Below, one piece after another: positions 44,095 to 53,740 of a stretch of DNA of 64,000 nucleotides. The notes under the pieces are model-generated. The model was not told the DNA's origin and did not search any database. It worked only from the letters and a program-made list of their open reading frames with translations. The position numbers and the translations under genes are program-made. The stretch is from Marinomonas ostreistagni (GTDB lineage Bacteria; Pseudomonadota; Gammaproteobacteria; Pseudomonadales; Marinomonadaceae). How positions within the stretch are numbered: position 1 is the stretch's first letter; the number at the start of each line of letters is the position of its first letter. Location: assembly GCF_016461785.1 (NCBI RefSeq), contig NZ_JAEMUH010000001.1, positions 1 through 64,000 of the forward strand. Direction: 5' to 3'.

Positions 44095-44180
44095 CTATTA
44101 AAGCTAGCTGTTTAAAAAATAACATGCCTTTCAAAAATTTAAACGTCTGATTTTTATATAAAAATTTTTCTATTTAAGAT

Positions 44181-44203
44181 CTCTATACGCATTGCGTATA
44201 GAG
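44181..44203. promoter_or_regulatory. 10-bp perfect inverted repeat between the NarL-type regulator and dppA
   Basis: CTCTATACGC (44181-44190) and GCGTATAGAG (44194-44203) around ATT. No T-tract follows, so it could be a regulator-binding palindrome for dppA or a weak terminator of the two-component operon. Confidence 0.5.
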
Positions 44204-44259
44204 CATATCGTTATTTCGATTGGTTATTCTAAATCGCTTCAGTACTCTTCAAATACGCT

Positions 44260-44356
44260 GTTTTTGCGAACTTTTTACAGGTTTCGCGAAAACGTGTAGG
44301 GGGCCTCAAGGAAGAGGAATAGCCGCCTCACTCAACGACTTGTTGGAGTGAGGCCG
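44260..44356 (+). promoter_or_regulatory. Structured leader upstream of dppA
   Basis: Hairpin 1: GTTTTTGCGAA (44260-44270) with TTCGCGAAAAC (44283-44293), allowing one G-U pair. Hairpin 2: GCCGCCTCACTCAAC (44322-44336) with GTTGGAGTGAGGCCGC (44341-44356), one mismatch and a bulge, followed by TTTTAAC. GGCCTC at 44303-44308 can also pair with GAGGCC inside hairpin 2, giving an alternative fold. The whole 44095-44494 gap has no other gene. Confidence 0.5.
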
Positions 44357-44494
44357 CTTTTAACACATCTCAGTTCGTTCTCCGAATTCAACGACATCAC
44401 AAAAGAACACTTTCATTGGCTTGGCCAAATGCCTGAGCCGATGTCGCGAGTTTTAACAGAACTTGAAAATAATTATGCGAAATGGAGAGTTAAG

Positions 44495-46093
44495 ATGAAA
44501 AAACGGTTAGCCGCTTTACCACTTGCGTTGATGGCTGCAGGTGCCATGTCAATGTCTGCACAGGCTGCTTCAACGTTGGTCTACTGTTCAGAAGGTAGCC
44601 CAGAAGGCTTTAACCCAGCGTTCTACACATCGGGTACAACATTCGATGCCAGCTCGAAAAACATGTTCAACCGCTTAGTTGAGTTCAAACTAGGAACAAC
44701 CGAAACAGAAGCCGGTCTAGCAGAAAGCTACGATGTGTCGGCTGACGGTCTTGAATACACTTTCCATTTACGCAAAGGCGTCAAGTTCCATAGCACCAAG
44801 GACTTTAAACCAAGCCGTGATTTCAACGCAGACGATGTCATCTTTACCTTTGCTCGTCAGTGGGATAAAAATCACCCTTACCACACTGTTTCAGGTGGCT
44901 CATACGAATACTTCAACGGTATGGGCATGCAGGACTTAATCAAAGACATCGTTAAAGTAGATGATTACACGGTTAAGTTTGTTCTGAACCAGCCTGAAGC
45001 TCCGTTCGTGGCAAACTTAGCCATGGACTTTGCATCGATTTTTTCCGCAGAACAAGCGGATTACCTAATGAAGAAAGGCACGCCAGAGCAGTTGGATATC
45101 AACCCTGTTGGCACAGGTCCATTCCAAAAGGTTCAGTACCAAAAAGACTCTTTGATCCGCTACACAGCGTTTAAAGAATACTGGAAAGGTAAAGCGGACA
45201 TCGATCGCCTAGTCTTCTCTATCACGCCAGATGCGTCGGTTCGTTACGCTAAGCTAAAAGCAGGTGAGTGTCATGTGATGCCTTATCCAAACCCTGCTGA
45301 CCTTGAGCAAATGCAAGCAGATAGCGACATCAACTTGATGAGCCAAGAAGGTCTAAACGTCGGTTACTTGGCATTCAATACGGAAAAAGCTCCGTTTACC
45401 GATACCAAAGTTCGCCAAGCGCTAAACTACGCAACCAACAAAAACGCCATCATTGATGCGGTATTCCAAGGTGCGGGTAAAGTGGCGAAAAACCCAATTC
45501 CACCGACTATGTGGTCTTACAACAATGACGTGAAAGATTACTCGTACGATCCTGTGAAAGCGAAAGAGCTACTCAAAGAAGCAGGCTACGAGAACGGTTT
45601 CAAAACGAACATCTGGGCGATGCCAGTTCAGCGTCCTTACAACCCGAATGCTCGCCGTATGGCTGAGATCATCCAAGAAGATTGGAAAAAAGTGGGTGTC
45701 GATGCCGAGATCGTTTCTTACGAATGGGGTGAATACCTAAACCGCTCTAAGAAAGGTGAACACGATACCGTATTGCTAGGTTGGACGGGTGATAACGGTG
45801 ACCCAGATAACTTCATGTATGTTCTTCTTGGCTGTGATGGCGTAGGTGGCTCTAACCGTGCGCAATGGTGTAACGAAGAGTTCAATAACTTGCTGCTGGA
45901 TGCGAAGAAAACGTCTGTAAAAGCGGAACGTACTAAGTTCTACGAAGAAGCTCAGCAAGTCTTCAAGCGTGAAGCGCCTTGGATTACCGTTGCCCACTCA
46001 GTGGTATACGAGCCAATCCGTAAGGAAGTGAAAGGCTACAAAATTGACCCACTAGGTGGTCACTACTTCTACAACGTAAGTCTAGAGAAGTAA
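44495..46093 (+). CDS. dppA: Dipeptide ABC transporter binding protein (DppA-like)
   Basis: A 532-residue periplasmic cluster-C binding protein. Signal peptide MKKRLAALPLALMAAGAMSM...AQA, then TLVYCSEGSPEGFNPAFY, the family segment FNADDVIFTFARQWD, and a C-terminal GWTGDNGDPDNFMYVLLGCD typical of DppA. The frame is open upstream to 44348, but GGAGAG before the ATG at 44495 and the signal peptide decide the start. First gene of the first of two consecutive peptide-type operons; a hairpin follows it. Confidence 0.93.
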   Translation: MKKRLAALPLALMAAGAMSMSAQAASTLVYCSEGSPEGFNPAFYTSGTTFDASSKNMFNRLVEFKLGTTETEAGLAESYDVSADGLEYTFHLRKGVKFHSTKDFKPSRDFNADDVIFTFARQWDKNHPYHTVSGGSYEYFNGMGMQDLIKDIVKVDDYTVKFVLNQPEAPFVANLAMDFASIFSAEQADYLMKKGTPEQLDINPVGTGPFQKVQYQKDSLIRYTAFKEYWKGKADIDRLVFSITPDASVRYAKLKAGECHVMPYPNPADLEQMQADSDINLMSQEGLNVGYLAFNTEKAPFTDTKVRQALNYATNKNAIIDAVFQGAGKVAKNPIPPTMWSYNNDVKDYSYDPVKAKELLKEAGYENGFKTNIWAMPVQRPYNPNARRMAEIIQEDWKKVGVDAEIVSYEWGEYLNRSKKGEHDTVLLGWTGDNGDPDNFMYVLLGCDGVGGSNRAQWCNEEFNNLLLDAKKTSVKAERTKFYEEAQQVFKREAPWITVAHSVVYEPIRKEVKGYKIDPLGGHYFYNVSLEK

Positions 46094-46144
46094 TCAAAAG
46101 CGCGGTGTCGATGAACATCATTGGCGCCGCGAGCACTACAGAGT

Positions 46145-46167
46145 TAGGCGGTCGTGGAAGCCGCCTA
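46145..46167 (+). other. Intercistronic hairpin after dppA
   Basis: TAGGCGG (46145-46151) pairs with CCGCCTA (46161-46167), extended outward by CAGAG/CTCTG across one mismatch. No T-run, so it more likely stabilises the dppA end of the message than terminates. Confidence 0.55.
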
Positions 46168-46231
46168 CCTCTGCTAAATCAAGTGGGCTAACCGCCAGCT
46201 TGGTTCTCCCCATTAAGAGAGCTAGTCATCT

Positions 46232-47242
46232 ATGTTCCAATTTATTTTTCGTCGATTAAGTTTAGTCATTCCGACGTTTATCGGAATCACCTTGCTGACG
46301 TTCACGCTTATCCGTTTGATCCCAGGTGACCCGATTGAGGTAATGGCTGGTGAACGCGGTGTCAGTGCAGAGCGTCACGCCGAACTCAGCGCGCAACTTG
46401 GCTTTGATCAGCCCTTATATGTGCAATATTTTCACTACGTCACCGGTGTATTACAGGGTGACTTAGGTAATTCACTCGTAACGAAAGAGCCTGTATTAAG
46501 CGAGTTCTTAACCTTGTTTCCAGCCACAATCGAGTTGGCATTTTGTGCGGCGATTTTTGCCATTCTGATTGGCTTACCGGCAGGCATGATTGCCGCGGTG
46601 AAGCGCGGCACCTTGTTTGATCACTCGGTGATGACCTTTTCTTTGACGGGCTATTCCATGCCGATCTTCTGGTGGGCGTTATTGCTCATGTTGATCTTCT
46701 CTGTAAATCTCGGTTGGACGCCAGTATCGGGACGCATCGATGTAGTGTATTGGATCGATGATGTCACGGGCTTTATGTTGATTGATTCGATTCTGTCCGG
46801 CGAAGAAGGGGCATTTTCTTCTGCAATAGCGCACCTTATCTTGCCAAGTATTGTTCTAGGCACCATTCCTATGGCGGTGATTGCACGTATGACGCGCTCG
46901 TCCATGTTGGAAGTGCTAAGCGAGGATTACATTCGTACAGCGCGTGCTAAAGGTATTGCCCCATGGCGCGTGATTATCATCCATGCGTTACGCAACGCGC
47001 TGATTCCCGTGATCACAGTCATTGGCCTGCAGGTGGGTATTTTGCTCTCCGGTGCGATCCTGACGGAAACCGTATTTGCTTGGCCGGGAATTGGTAAATG
47101 GTTGATTGAATCCATTGGTCGACGTGATTACCCAGTAGTGCAAGGGGGGATCTTGATCGTGGCCACGATCATCATTGTGGTCAACCTATTGGTAGACATT
47201 GCCTACGGCATTGTTAACCCACGTATTCGACACAGCCGTTAA
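46232..47242 (+). CDS. dppB: Dipeptide ABC permease DppB
   Basis: A 336-residue inner-membrane permease with six membrane helices. The N-terminal RLSLVIPTFIGITLLTFTLI and RLIPGDPIEVMAGERG are characteristic of DppB/OppB, and the EAA coupling loop is in DYIRTARAKGIAPWRVIIIH. Pairs with DppC (9 bp downstream). Its start follows dppA by 138 bp, across the hairpin. Confidence 0.94.
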   Translation: MFQFIFRRLSLVIPTFIGITLLTFTLIRLIPGDPIEVMAGERGVSAERHAELSAQLGFDQPLYVQYFHYVTGVLQGDLGNSLVTKEPVLSEFLTLFPATIELAFCAAIFAILIGLPAGMIAAVKRGTLFDHSVMTFSLTGYSMPIFWWALLLMLIFSVNLGWTPVSGRIDVVYWIDDVTGFMLIDSILSGEEGAFSSAIAHLILPSIVLGTIPMAVIARMTRSSMLEVLSEDYIRTARAKGIAPWRVIIIHALRNALIPVITVIGLQVGILLSGAILTETVFAWPGIGKWLIESIGRRDYPVVQGGILIVATIIIVVNLLVDIAYGIVNPRIRHSR

Positions 47243-47251
47243 GGAGGCGCT

Positions 47252-48142
47252 ATGACGACTGAAACATTACAAGCGCCAGCACCACGTACACCGTTACAAG
47301 AATTCTGGCACTACTTTAAGGGCAACAAAGGCGCGGTCAGCGGTTTGGTGTTCATCATTATCATCTGTTTGATGGCTTTGTTCGCGGATGTGGTTGCCCC
47401 TCATTCGCCATCTGATCAAGCTCGTGATGCATTACTACTTCCTCCAGCATGGATGGAAGGGGGCAACTGGGCCTATGTCTTAGGTACTGACGATGTGGGT
47501 CGAGACATTCTGTCGCGTATTATCCACGGCGCTCGTTTGTCACTATCCGTTGGTTTGGTCGCGGTAACCGCTTCTTTATTAATGGGGATTTTGCTTGGTC
47601 TTGTGGCGGGTTACTGCAAAGGTGTGGTGGATACCATCATCATGCGAGTGGTGGACATCATGCTAGCGATGCCAAGCTTGCTGTTAGCGATTGCGATTGT
47701 TGCGATCTTGGGCCCCAGTATTGTTAACGCGGCGTTAGCAATCTCGATTGTCTCACTGCCGCACTATGTACGTTTGACCCGTGCGGCGACTATGGCGGAA
47801 ATGTCTCGAGATTACGTCACCTCTTCCCGGGTGATTGGCGCAAGTCCGCTACGCTTGATGTTTGTTTGTATTCTGCCTAACTGTGTCGCGCCACTGATCG
47901 TACAAGCGACCTTAGGCTTTTCAACTGCCATCTTAGACATGGCAGCGCTGGGCTTCCTTGGCTTAGGTGCACAACCTCCAACCCCTGAATGGGGCAGCAT
48001 GTTGGCGGACGCATTGCAGTTCGTTCAGCGCGCATGGTGGGTAGTAACCTTCCCAGGTCTGATGATCTTGTTGACCGTATTGGCGTTTAACCTAATGGGT
48101 GACGGCTTGCGTGATGCACTGGATCCGAAGTTGAAGCAGTAG
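47252..48142 (+). CDS. dppC: Dipeptide ABC permease DppC
   Basis: A 296-residue permease with the OppC N-terminal domain (QEFWHYFKGNKGAVSGLVF), the conserved LGTDDVGRDILSRIIHGARLS and an EAA loop in DYVTSSRVIGASPLRLMFV. C-terminal VTFPGLMILLTVLAFNLMGD is typical. Located between dppB and dppD with 9-bp gaps. Partner of DppB in the heterodimeric channel. Confidence 0.95.
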   Translation: MTTETLQAPAPRTPLQEFWHYFKGNKGAVSGLVFIIIICLMALFADVVAPHSPSDQARDALLLPPAWMEGGNWAYVLGTDDVGRDILSRIIHGARLSLSVGLVAVTASLLMGILLGLVAGYCKGVVDTIIMRVVDIMLAMPSLLLAIAIVAILGPSIVNAALAISIVSLPHYVRLTRAATMAEMSRDYVTSSRVIGASPLRLMFVCILPNCVAPLIVQATLGFSTAILDMAALGFLGLGAQPPTPEWGSMLADALQFVQRAWWVVTFPGLMILLTVLAFNLMGDGLRDALDPKLKQ

Positions 48143-48151
48143 GAGCGCAAT

Positions 48152-49120
48152 ATGTCATTACTTAAGTTAGAAAATCTATCCGTTACCTTTGGTAATTTCC
48201 GCGCTGTGGATCAAATTAGCTACAGCGTCAACGAAGGGGAAGTGTTAGGCATCGTAGGTGAGTCAGGCTCAGGTAAAAGTGTCAGCTCACTGTCGTTAAT
48301 GGGCTTGATTGATTACCCAGGGAAGGTCAGTGCCGATGAACTGACCTTTATGGATCAGGACCTGTTGTCCATGCCTGAAGCGCAACGTCGCAAAATCACC
48401 GGTTCTGATATTGCGATGATCTTCCAAGATCCAATGACCAGTCTAAATCCGTGTTTTACAGTGGGTTATCAGATCATTGAAGCGCTCAAAACCCACCAAG
48501 GTGGTACTAAAAAAGAGCTGAAAAATCGCGCCATTGAGTTGTTAACTCTGGTTGGTATCCCTGCGCCTGAAACGCGTTTAAGTGCTTATCCGCATCAACT
48601 GTCAGGTGGTATGAGTCAGCGGGTAATGATCGCGATTGCGATCGCTTGTAATCCTAAACTTTTGATTGCCGATGAGCCGACAACGGCCTTGGACGTGACC
48701 ATTCAAGCTCAGATTATTGATTTGCTGATTGACCTACAAGAACAAAAGCAAATGGGCTTGGTATTGATCACTCACGATTTAGCACTGGTGGCCGAAGTGG
48801 CCCATCGGGTGATCGTGATGTATGCCGGTCAAATCGTTGAAAGTGGTCCTGCGAGTGAAGTGTTTAGCGCACCGCAACACCCTTACACACAAGCTTTGCT
48901 GGCGTCATTGCCTGAATCCGCAGCTGGTAAAGCACGTTTAGAAGCGCTGCCTGGTGTGGTGCCTGGTCAATACGATCGACCAAAGGGATGTTTGCTAAGT
49001 CCCCGTTGTCCTTATGCAACGGATCATTGCCGTAATGTGGAGCCTACTAGCCAAGGGCCGTTAGAACGCCAAGTGAAATGTCATACACCACTGAACGCAC
49101 AGGGGAGGCCAGCCGCATGA
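48152..49120 (+). CDS. dppD: Dipeptide ABC ATPase DppD
   Basis: A 322-residue ATPase for peptide import. Walker [13 protein letters not shown], signature [16 protein letters not shown], Walker [16 protein letters not shown]-loop [12 protein letters not shown]. The C-terminal oligopeptide domain has the cysteine-rich [17 protein letters not shown], which binds a 4Fe-4S cluster in some relatives. Its stop overlaps dppF by 4 bp (ATGA). Confidence 0.95.
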   Translation: MSLLKLENLSVTFGNFRAVDQISYSVNEGEVLGIVGESGSGKSVSSLSLMGLIDYPGKVSADELTFMDQDLLSMPEAQRRKITGSDIAMIFQDPMTSLNPCFTVGYQIIEALKTHQGGTKKELKNRAIELLTLVGIPAPETRLSAYPHQLSGGMSQRVMIAIAIACNPKLLIADEPTTALDVTIQAQIIDLLIDLQEQKQMGLVLITHDLALVAEVAHRVIVMYAGQIVESGPASEVFSAPQHPYTQALLASLPESAAGKARLEALPGVVPGQYDRPKGCLLSPRCPYATDHCRNVEPTSQGPLERQVKCHTPLNAQGRPAA

Positions 49121-50118
49121 GCCAAGAACTTGTTTTAAACGCCCATAATCTGAAGCAGCACTATGAAGTGAAACAAGGCTTTTTAAAGCCTGATGCGACA
49201 GTGAAAGCGGTGGATGGAGTAAGCTTTACCCTTGAGAAAGGCAAAACCTTAGCGGTAGTGGGGGAATCAGGTTGTGGTAAATCGACGCTAGGTCGAATGC
49301 TGACCATGATCGAAACGCCGACCGATGGTCAGTTGAACTTCCTTGGTGAGGATTTACTGGCTTTATCGAAAGAGCAGCAAAAAGAGTTGCGCCAGAAAAT
49401 CCAAATCATTTTCCAAAACCCTTATGGTTCTTTAAACCCTCGTAAGAAAATTGGCTCGATCTTGGAAGAACCGTTGGTAATTAATACCAATCTAAGCAAA
49501 TCGGAGCGCAAGGCCAAAGCCATGGAAATGATGTCCAAGGTAGGTCTGAAGCCAGAGCACTATGATCGTTATCCGCATATGTTCTCAGGTGGCCAGCGTC
49601 AGCGTATCGCCATTGCCCGTGGTTTGATGTTAGATCCTGAAGTGATAGTGGCTGATGAGCCGGTGTCAGCTCTGGATGTGTCAGTGCAAGCGCAGGTTCT
49701 TAACCTGATGATGGATCTGCAACAAGAGTTTGGCTTGAGCTATGTGTTTATCTCTCATGATTTATCTGTGGTAGAGCACATCGCCGATGAAGTGATGGTG
49801 ATGTACCTCGGTAAAGTGGTCGAGCACGGTACTTGTGAGGAAGTCTTCACTAACCCAAAACACCCATATACTCAGGCTCTCCTGTCCAGTACGCCACAGC
49901 TATCGAGTGATAAACGCCGTCAGCGTATTAAGCTAAAAGGGGAGCTGCCATCACCACTGAATCCACCAAGTGGTTGTGCTTTCCATGGACGTTGTCAGTA
50001 TGCAAACGATCGTTGTCGTACGGAAGGGCCGGTACTTCGTACTACCGATGAGGCCCACTTGATTGCTTGTCATGCCGTTGAAGAAAACCGCTTAACGGAG
50101 GTTTCTGGCGCGGCATAG
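49117..50118 (+). CDS. dppF: Dipeptide ABC ATPase DppF
   Basis: A 333-residue ATPase, the second of the pair. Walker [15 protein letters not shown], signature [17 protein letters not shown], Walker [14 protein letters not shown] and a C-terminal [16 protein letters not shown] cysteine motif. The frame is open to 49078, but GGGGAGG precedes the ATG at 49117, overlapping dppD by 4 bp. Last gene of the first operon; a 17-bp-stem terminator follows at 4 bp. Confidence 0.95.
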   Translation: MSQELVLNAHNLKQHYEVKQGFLKPDATVKAVDGVSFTLEKGKTLAVVGESGCGKSTLGRMLTMIETPTDGQLNFLGEDLLALSKEQQKELRQKIQIIFQNPYGSLNPRKKIGSILEEPLVINTNLSKSERKAKAMEMMSKVGLKPEHYDRYPHMFSGGQRQRIAIARGLMLDPEVIVADEPVSALDVSVQAQVLNLMMDLQQEFGLSYVFISHDLSVVEHIADEVMVMYLGKVVEHGTCEEVFTNPKHPYTQALLSSTPQLSSDKRRQRIKLKGELPSPLNPPSGCAFHGRCQYANDRCRTEGPVLRTTDEAHLIACHAVEENRLTEVSGAA

Positions 50119-50121
50119 TCA

Positions 50122-50159
50122 AAAGAATGAAGCGAAGTCAGTACTTCGCTTCATTCTTT
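50122..50159 (+). terminator. Intrinsic terminator after dppF
   Basis: Perfect 17-bp stem (AAAGAATGAAGCGAAGT and its complement) with loop CAGT, ending CATTCTTT. Marks the end of the first peptide operon. Confidence 0.9.
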
Positions 50160-50175
50160 ACTAGGCGAACAACTG

Positions 50176-50224
50176 TTGATTTTCTATACTGTAGGGTATA
50201 ACCAAATGGTCAAGCTATTGACCA
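50176..50224 (+). promoter_or_regulatory. Candidate promoter with overlapping palindrome for the second peptide operon
   Basis: Possible -35 TTGATT (50176-50181) and -10 TATAAC (50197-50202), 15 bp apart. Directly downstream is a 7-bp perfect inverted repeat TGGTCAA-GCTA-TTGACCA (50207-50224), well placed for a repressor. The operon's own LysR (55739) is a candidate binder. Confidence 0.45.
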
Positions 50225-50291
50225 GTACAACAAGAAGCTAGATCTGCAACCCTCAGTCAGAAAGCAGAATCAGCCCGTATAAGGAACCCAA

Positions 50292-51830
50292 ATGTTAAGA
50301 TGTCTTCTCATTCTACTTGGAATGGGGTTTAGTGCGTTCTCGTGCTTGGCGGCGGATATCCGTATAGCGGTTGATGCTGATCCAATTTCTCTTGACCCTC
50401 ATGAACAGCTGTCCGAAGCAGGCATTCAATATTCTCACGCGGTATTTGACCCTTTAGTTCGATGGCGCCAAAACGGTACGCTTGAACCGCGTTTAGCCCA
50501 ATCTTGGCAAATGCTCGACGCCAACACTATGCGTATTCAGTTACGCAATGACGTGCAATTCCATTCAGGCAACCGGATGACTGCAGACGATGTCTTATTC
50601 ACAGTGGAACGATTGAAAGGCTCTGTGGATTTCAAAGCACTGTTCAATGTTGTGCAAAATGTGGACAAAATCGACGATTATACCGTCGATATCCACACCA
50701 CTCATACTTATCCCTTGCTGTTAAACATACTGGCGTATGTGTTTGTGATGGACAAAGGCTTCTACGAAGGTCAGGCTGAGGTCGTAAAATTTGGGCAGAC
50801 GTTTGCTTCGAGTAACGTATCAGGCTCAGGACCATTTCTAGTGAAAGAGCGTATTGCTGGGCAGCGTCTAGTGCTTCAACGTAATCCACACTATTGGGAT
50901 CAAACTTCCCCCGGGAATGTTCAGAACATGGAATGGTTGCCGATTCGCTCCGATTCGACGCGTTTAGCGGCGCTGTTAACAGGAGATGTTGATGCCATTT
51001 CACCGGTTGCGCCAATCGACATTGCCCGTGTGCAACGCACCCCTGATATTCAGCTGCTGTCAATGACGGGAACGCGCATCGTGATGTTACAGCTCAACCA
51101 ATCCCGCAGAAAAGAATTGCAACATCCTAAAGTTCGTCAAGCGATGAGTCTTGCCATCAATCAAAGCCTAATCGTAGAGAAAATCCTTAGAGGCTATGGT
51201 GAAGCGGCGGGGCAACTCAGTGCAACGGCGTTTGCCGGTCATATCAGTGATTTGATGCCCCAATACGATATTGAACAAGCCAAACAATTGATGGCTGAAG
51301 CTGGCTACAAAGAGGGCTTTCGTATCACCATGATGGCGCCGAATAACCGCTACATGAGTGATGAAAAAGTGGCTCAGGCCGCTGCGGCGATGTTAGAAAA
51401 AATCAACATTAAAGTAGACCTTAAAACCTTTCCCAAAGCCCAATACTTTCAGTTGTTTGATCAACGGGCGGCGGATGTCATGATGCTGGGATGGCAGTCA
51501 GACACCTTTGATTCCAATAATATTTTTGAATTTACGTTGGCGTGTCGTGACCTTAAAACAGGTTTGGGCACTTATAACGCCGGAGAGTTTTGTGACCCTT
51601 TGGTTGAGCAAGGTGTTCGCTTAGCTAATCGTGAAATGCAACCTAAACAGCGCGAACGTATTTTGCAAGGGATTGAACATCACACTGCAAAAGAAGCCTT
51701 AGTCATTCCGTTGTACTGGCAACCGATTATTTGGGCAACGAAGCGCTCGGTTCAATTAGAAGGCGTGTTAAACTTTTTGAATTTCCCATACTGGGGCGAT
51801 TTAAAAGTAAGCGAAGGAATCCATGGTTAG
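50292..51830 (+). CDS. Peptide/nickel-type ABC transporter binding protein
   Basis: A 512-residue cluster-C periplasmic binding protein. Signal peptide of about 20 residues (MLRCLLILLGMGFSAFSCLA), then IRIAVDADPISLDPHEQLSE and the family segment TADDVLFTVERLKG. It is clearly diverged from the DppA-like protein at 44495: shorter, no extra N-terminal cysteine motif, FTLACRDLKTGLGTYNAGEFCDP near the end. AAGGAACCCAA precedes the ATG. Heads a complete operon; ligand unknown. Confidence 0.92.
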   Translation: MLRCLLILLGMGFSAFSCLAADIRIAVDADPISLDPHEQLSEAGIQYSHAVFDPLVRWRQNGTLEPRLAQSWQMLDANTMRIQLRNDVQFHSGNRMTADDVLFTVERLKGSVDFKALFNVVQNVDKIDDYTVDIHTTHTYPLLLNILAYVFVMDKGFYEGQAEVVKFGQTFASSNVSGSGPFLVKERIAGQRLVLQRNPHYWDQTSPGNVQNMEWLPIRSDSTRLAALLTGDVDAISPVAPIDIARVQRTPDIQLLSMTGTRIVMLQLNQSRRKELQHPKVRQAMSLAINQSLIVEKILRGYGEAAGQLSATAFAGHISDLMPQYDIEQAKQLMAEAGYKEGFRITMMAPNNRYMSDEKVAQAAAAMLEKINIKVDLKTFPKAQYFQLFDQRAADVMMLGWQSDTFDSNNIFEFTLACRDLKTGLGTYNAGEFCDPLVEQGVRLANREMQPKQRERILQGIEHHTAKEALVIPLYWQPIIWATKRSVQLEGVLNFLNFPYWGDLKVSEGIHG

Positions 51831-52803
51831 CTTTATTGGGCGGAGGCTTTGTCAGGCGCTGTTTGTGCTGCTGATTATCAGTGTGGTCAGTTTTATTATT
51901 CAAGATAACCTAGGTGACCCCGTTCGGCAGATGGTAGGCCAATCGGTGTCCTTGCAAGAGCGTGCGGCCTTACAGCAAGAGCTGGGCTTAAATGACCCTT
52001 TACTACAGCAATATGGTCGTTTTTTGATGGGAGCACTGCAAGGTGACTTAGGCATGTCCTATTACTATAAGCAGCCTACCTTGGATGTGATTGTAAGCCG
52101 CTTGCCTGCAACGCTGGAGTTATCGTTTTGCGCTTTGCTGTTGGTGATCATTTTAGCGACGCCACTTGGTGTTATTGCCGCCATTCACCCCAAGAGCCTG
52201 TTATCCCGAGCGGTTCTGTTTATTAGTACTTTGGGGCTATCGATACCGATCTTCATTGTCGCTGTTTTCCTGATGTACTTCTTCGCCATTGAGTGGCGCG
52301 TGTTACCAAGCTTTGGTCGCGGGGAAACCACTTCTTTTCTAGGGCTTTGGCAAACAGGGTTGTTTAATCAAGATGGACTGCGACACCTTTTACTGCCAAG
52401 TTTTTCTTTAGCATTTGTTTTAACCCCTATTTTTATTCGCTTAATCCGAGCGGAAATGCAAGATGTGCTGCAAAGTGATTTCATCCGCTATGCATGGTCA
52501 AAAGGCATTTCAGCACCGCGTATTTACTTTCTACATGCGTTAAAAAACACCATGCTACCAGTCATCACGGTAGGCGGAATTCAGGCGGGAACACTCGTCG
52601 CTTATACCATCCTAACCGAGAGTATTTTCCAGTGGCCGGGTATGGGGCTATTGTTTATGGAAGCTGTGACGCGAGTAGATGTGCCATTAATATCCGCTTA
52701 TTTAATGGTGGTTGGGGTGATTTTTGTAGTGACCAATACCTTAGTCGATGTGGTGTACAGTATGGTCAACCCTAGAGTTAGAATTCCGGGGTACAGCGCA
52801 TGA
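51823..52803 (+). CDS. DppB-type ABC permease (second system)
   Basis: A 326-residue OppB/DppB-family permease with six membrane helices. Motifs QDNLGDPVRQMVGQSVSLQE in place of the usual PGDP (here LGDP) and the EAA loop DFIRYAWSKGISAPRIYFLH. Starts 8 bp inside the binding-protein gene and overlaps the next permease by 4 bp, so the five genes form one message. Confidence 0.93.
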   Translation: MVSFIGRRLCQALFVLLIISVVSFIIQDNLGDPVRQMVGQSVSLQERAALQQELGLNDPLLQQYGRFLMGALQGDLGMSYYYKQPTLDVIVSRLPATLELSFCALLLVIILATPLGVIAAIHPKSLLSRAVLFISTLGLSIPIFIVAVFLMYFFAIEWRVLPSFGRGETTSFLGLWQTGLFNQDGLRHLLLPSFSLAFVLTPIFIRLIRAEMQDVLQSDFIRYAWSKGISAPRIYFLHALKNTMLPVITVGGIQAGTLVAYTILTESIFQWPGMGLLFMEAVTRVDVPLISAYLMVVGVIFVVTNTLVDVVYSMVNPRVRIPGYSA

Positions 52804-53738
52804 GTTTGTTGCATCGTCCCCACGTTTCCCCAGAGCATGTTACCCGTGTACGTCACCTGTTGATGGCCATTCGTGGCGATAAATTAGCACTGTTTGCTCT
52901 GCTGATTTTTGTTTTCTACTGCTTAGTCGCTTTGTTGGCGCCTTTGTTGTCGCCTTATGACGTGAACAGCACTGATTTTATGGATCTCGAAAATGCTGAA
53001 CTTGCACCCTATTGGCAGACGGGGGACAGTCGCTTTTTGCTAGGGACTGATACCCAAGGGCGTGATCTATTGTCAGTGATTCTGTATGGCACGCGCTTGT
53101 CTTTGACGATTGGTGTGTGTGCGGTGCTGATTCAAGTGCTGCTTGGGGTCAGTATAGGTCTTTTATCCGGCTATATTGGCGGACGTTTGGATGCGTTCTT
53201 GATGCGTGTTGCTGATATACAACTGTCGTTTTCGACCATGATGGTTGCCATTGTTGTGCTGGCGATCTTTCAGACGATGTTTGGTAATGCGGCGTATCAG
53301 CAATTGGCGATGTTAATGCTGATTTTAGTGTTAGGCATAGCAGAGTGGCCCATTTTTGCCCGGACTGTACGAGCCTGCGTATTTGCCGAGAAAGAGAAAG
53401 AATACGTTGATGCGGCGCGCATTTTGGGGGTAAGTAAGCTCCACATAATGCTGCGCCATATTTTACCTAATACTGTATCGCCTATTTTGGTCATCCTAAC
53501 CATTCAAATTGCTAATGCCATTGTTGCCGAAGCGGCATTGTCATTCCTAGGGCTAGGGATGCCGCCGTCACAGCCATCACTTGGGGCTTTGATTTCATCG
53601 GGCTTTAACTATCTTTTTTCCGGTGCTTGGTGGATCAGTGTGTTCCCGAGTGTCACCTTGATTTTGTTGATCTTTGTGATGAATTTATTAGGCGACTGGT
53701 TACGTGATCACTTAAATCCGCAAGAGATCAGAGGCTGA
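52800..53738 (+). CDS. DppC-type ABC permease (second system)
   Basis: A 312-residue permease with an N-terminal OppC region, FLLGTDTQGRDLLSVILYGTRLS and the EAA loop EYVDAARILGVSKLHIMLRH. Overlaps the preceding permease gene by 4 bp (ATGA) and ends 2 bp before the ATPase gene. Partner of the 51823 protein. Confidence 0.93.
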   Translation: MSLLHRPHVSPEHVTRVRHLLMAIRGDKLALFALLIFVFYCLVALLAPLLSPYDVNSTDFMDLENAELAPYWQTGDSRFLLGTDTQGRDLLSVILYGTRLSLTIGVCAVLIQVLLGVSIGLLSGYIGGRLDAFLMRVADIQLSFSTMMVAIVVLAIFQTMFGNAAYQQLAMLMLILVLGIAEWPIFARTVRACVFAEKEKEYVDAARILGVSKLHIMLRHILPNTVSPILVILTIQIANAIVAEAALSFLGLGMPPSQPSLGALISSGFNYLFSGAWWISVFPSVTLILLIFVMNLLGDWLRDHLNPQEIRG

Positions 53739-53740
53739 GT

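Noticed and set aside
44348-44494. N-terminal extension of dppA upstream of the signal peptide
   Set aside because: It overlaps the leader hairpin; the ATG at 44495 has a good ribosome-binding site and begins a normal signal peptide.
50644-51063. 139-residue minus-strand frame inside the second peptide-binding protein gene
   Set aside because: Lies wholly inside a confidently assigned gene and shows no family features.
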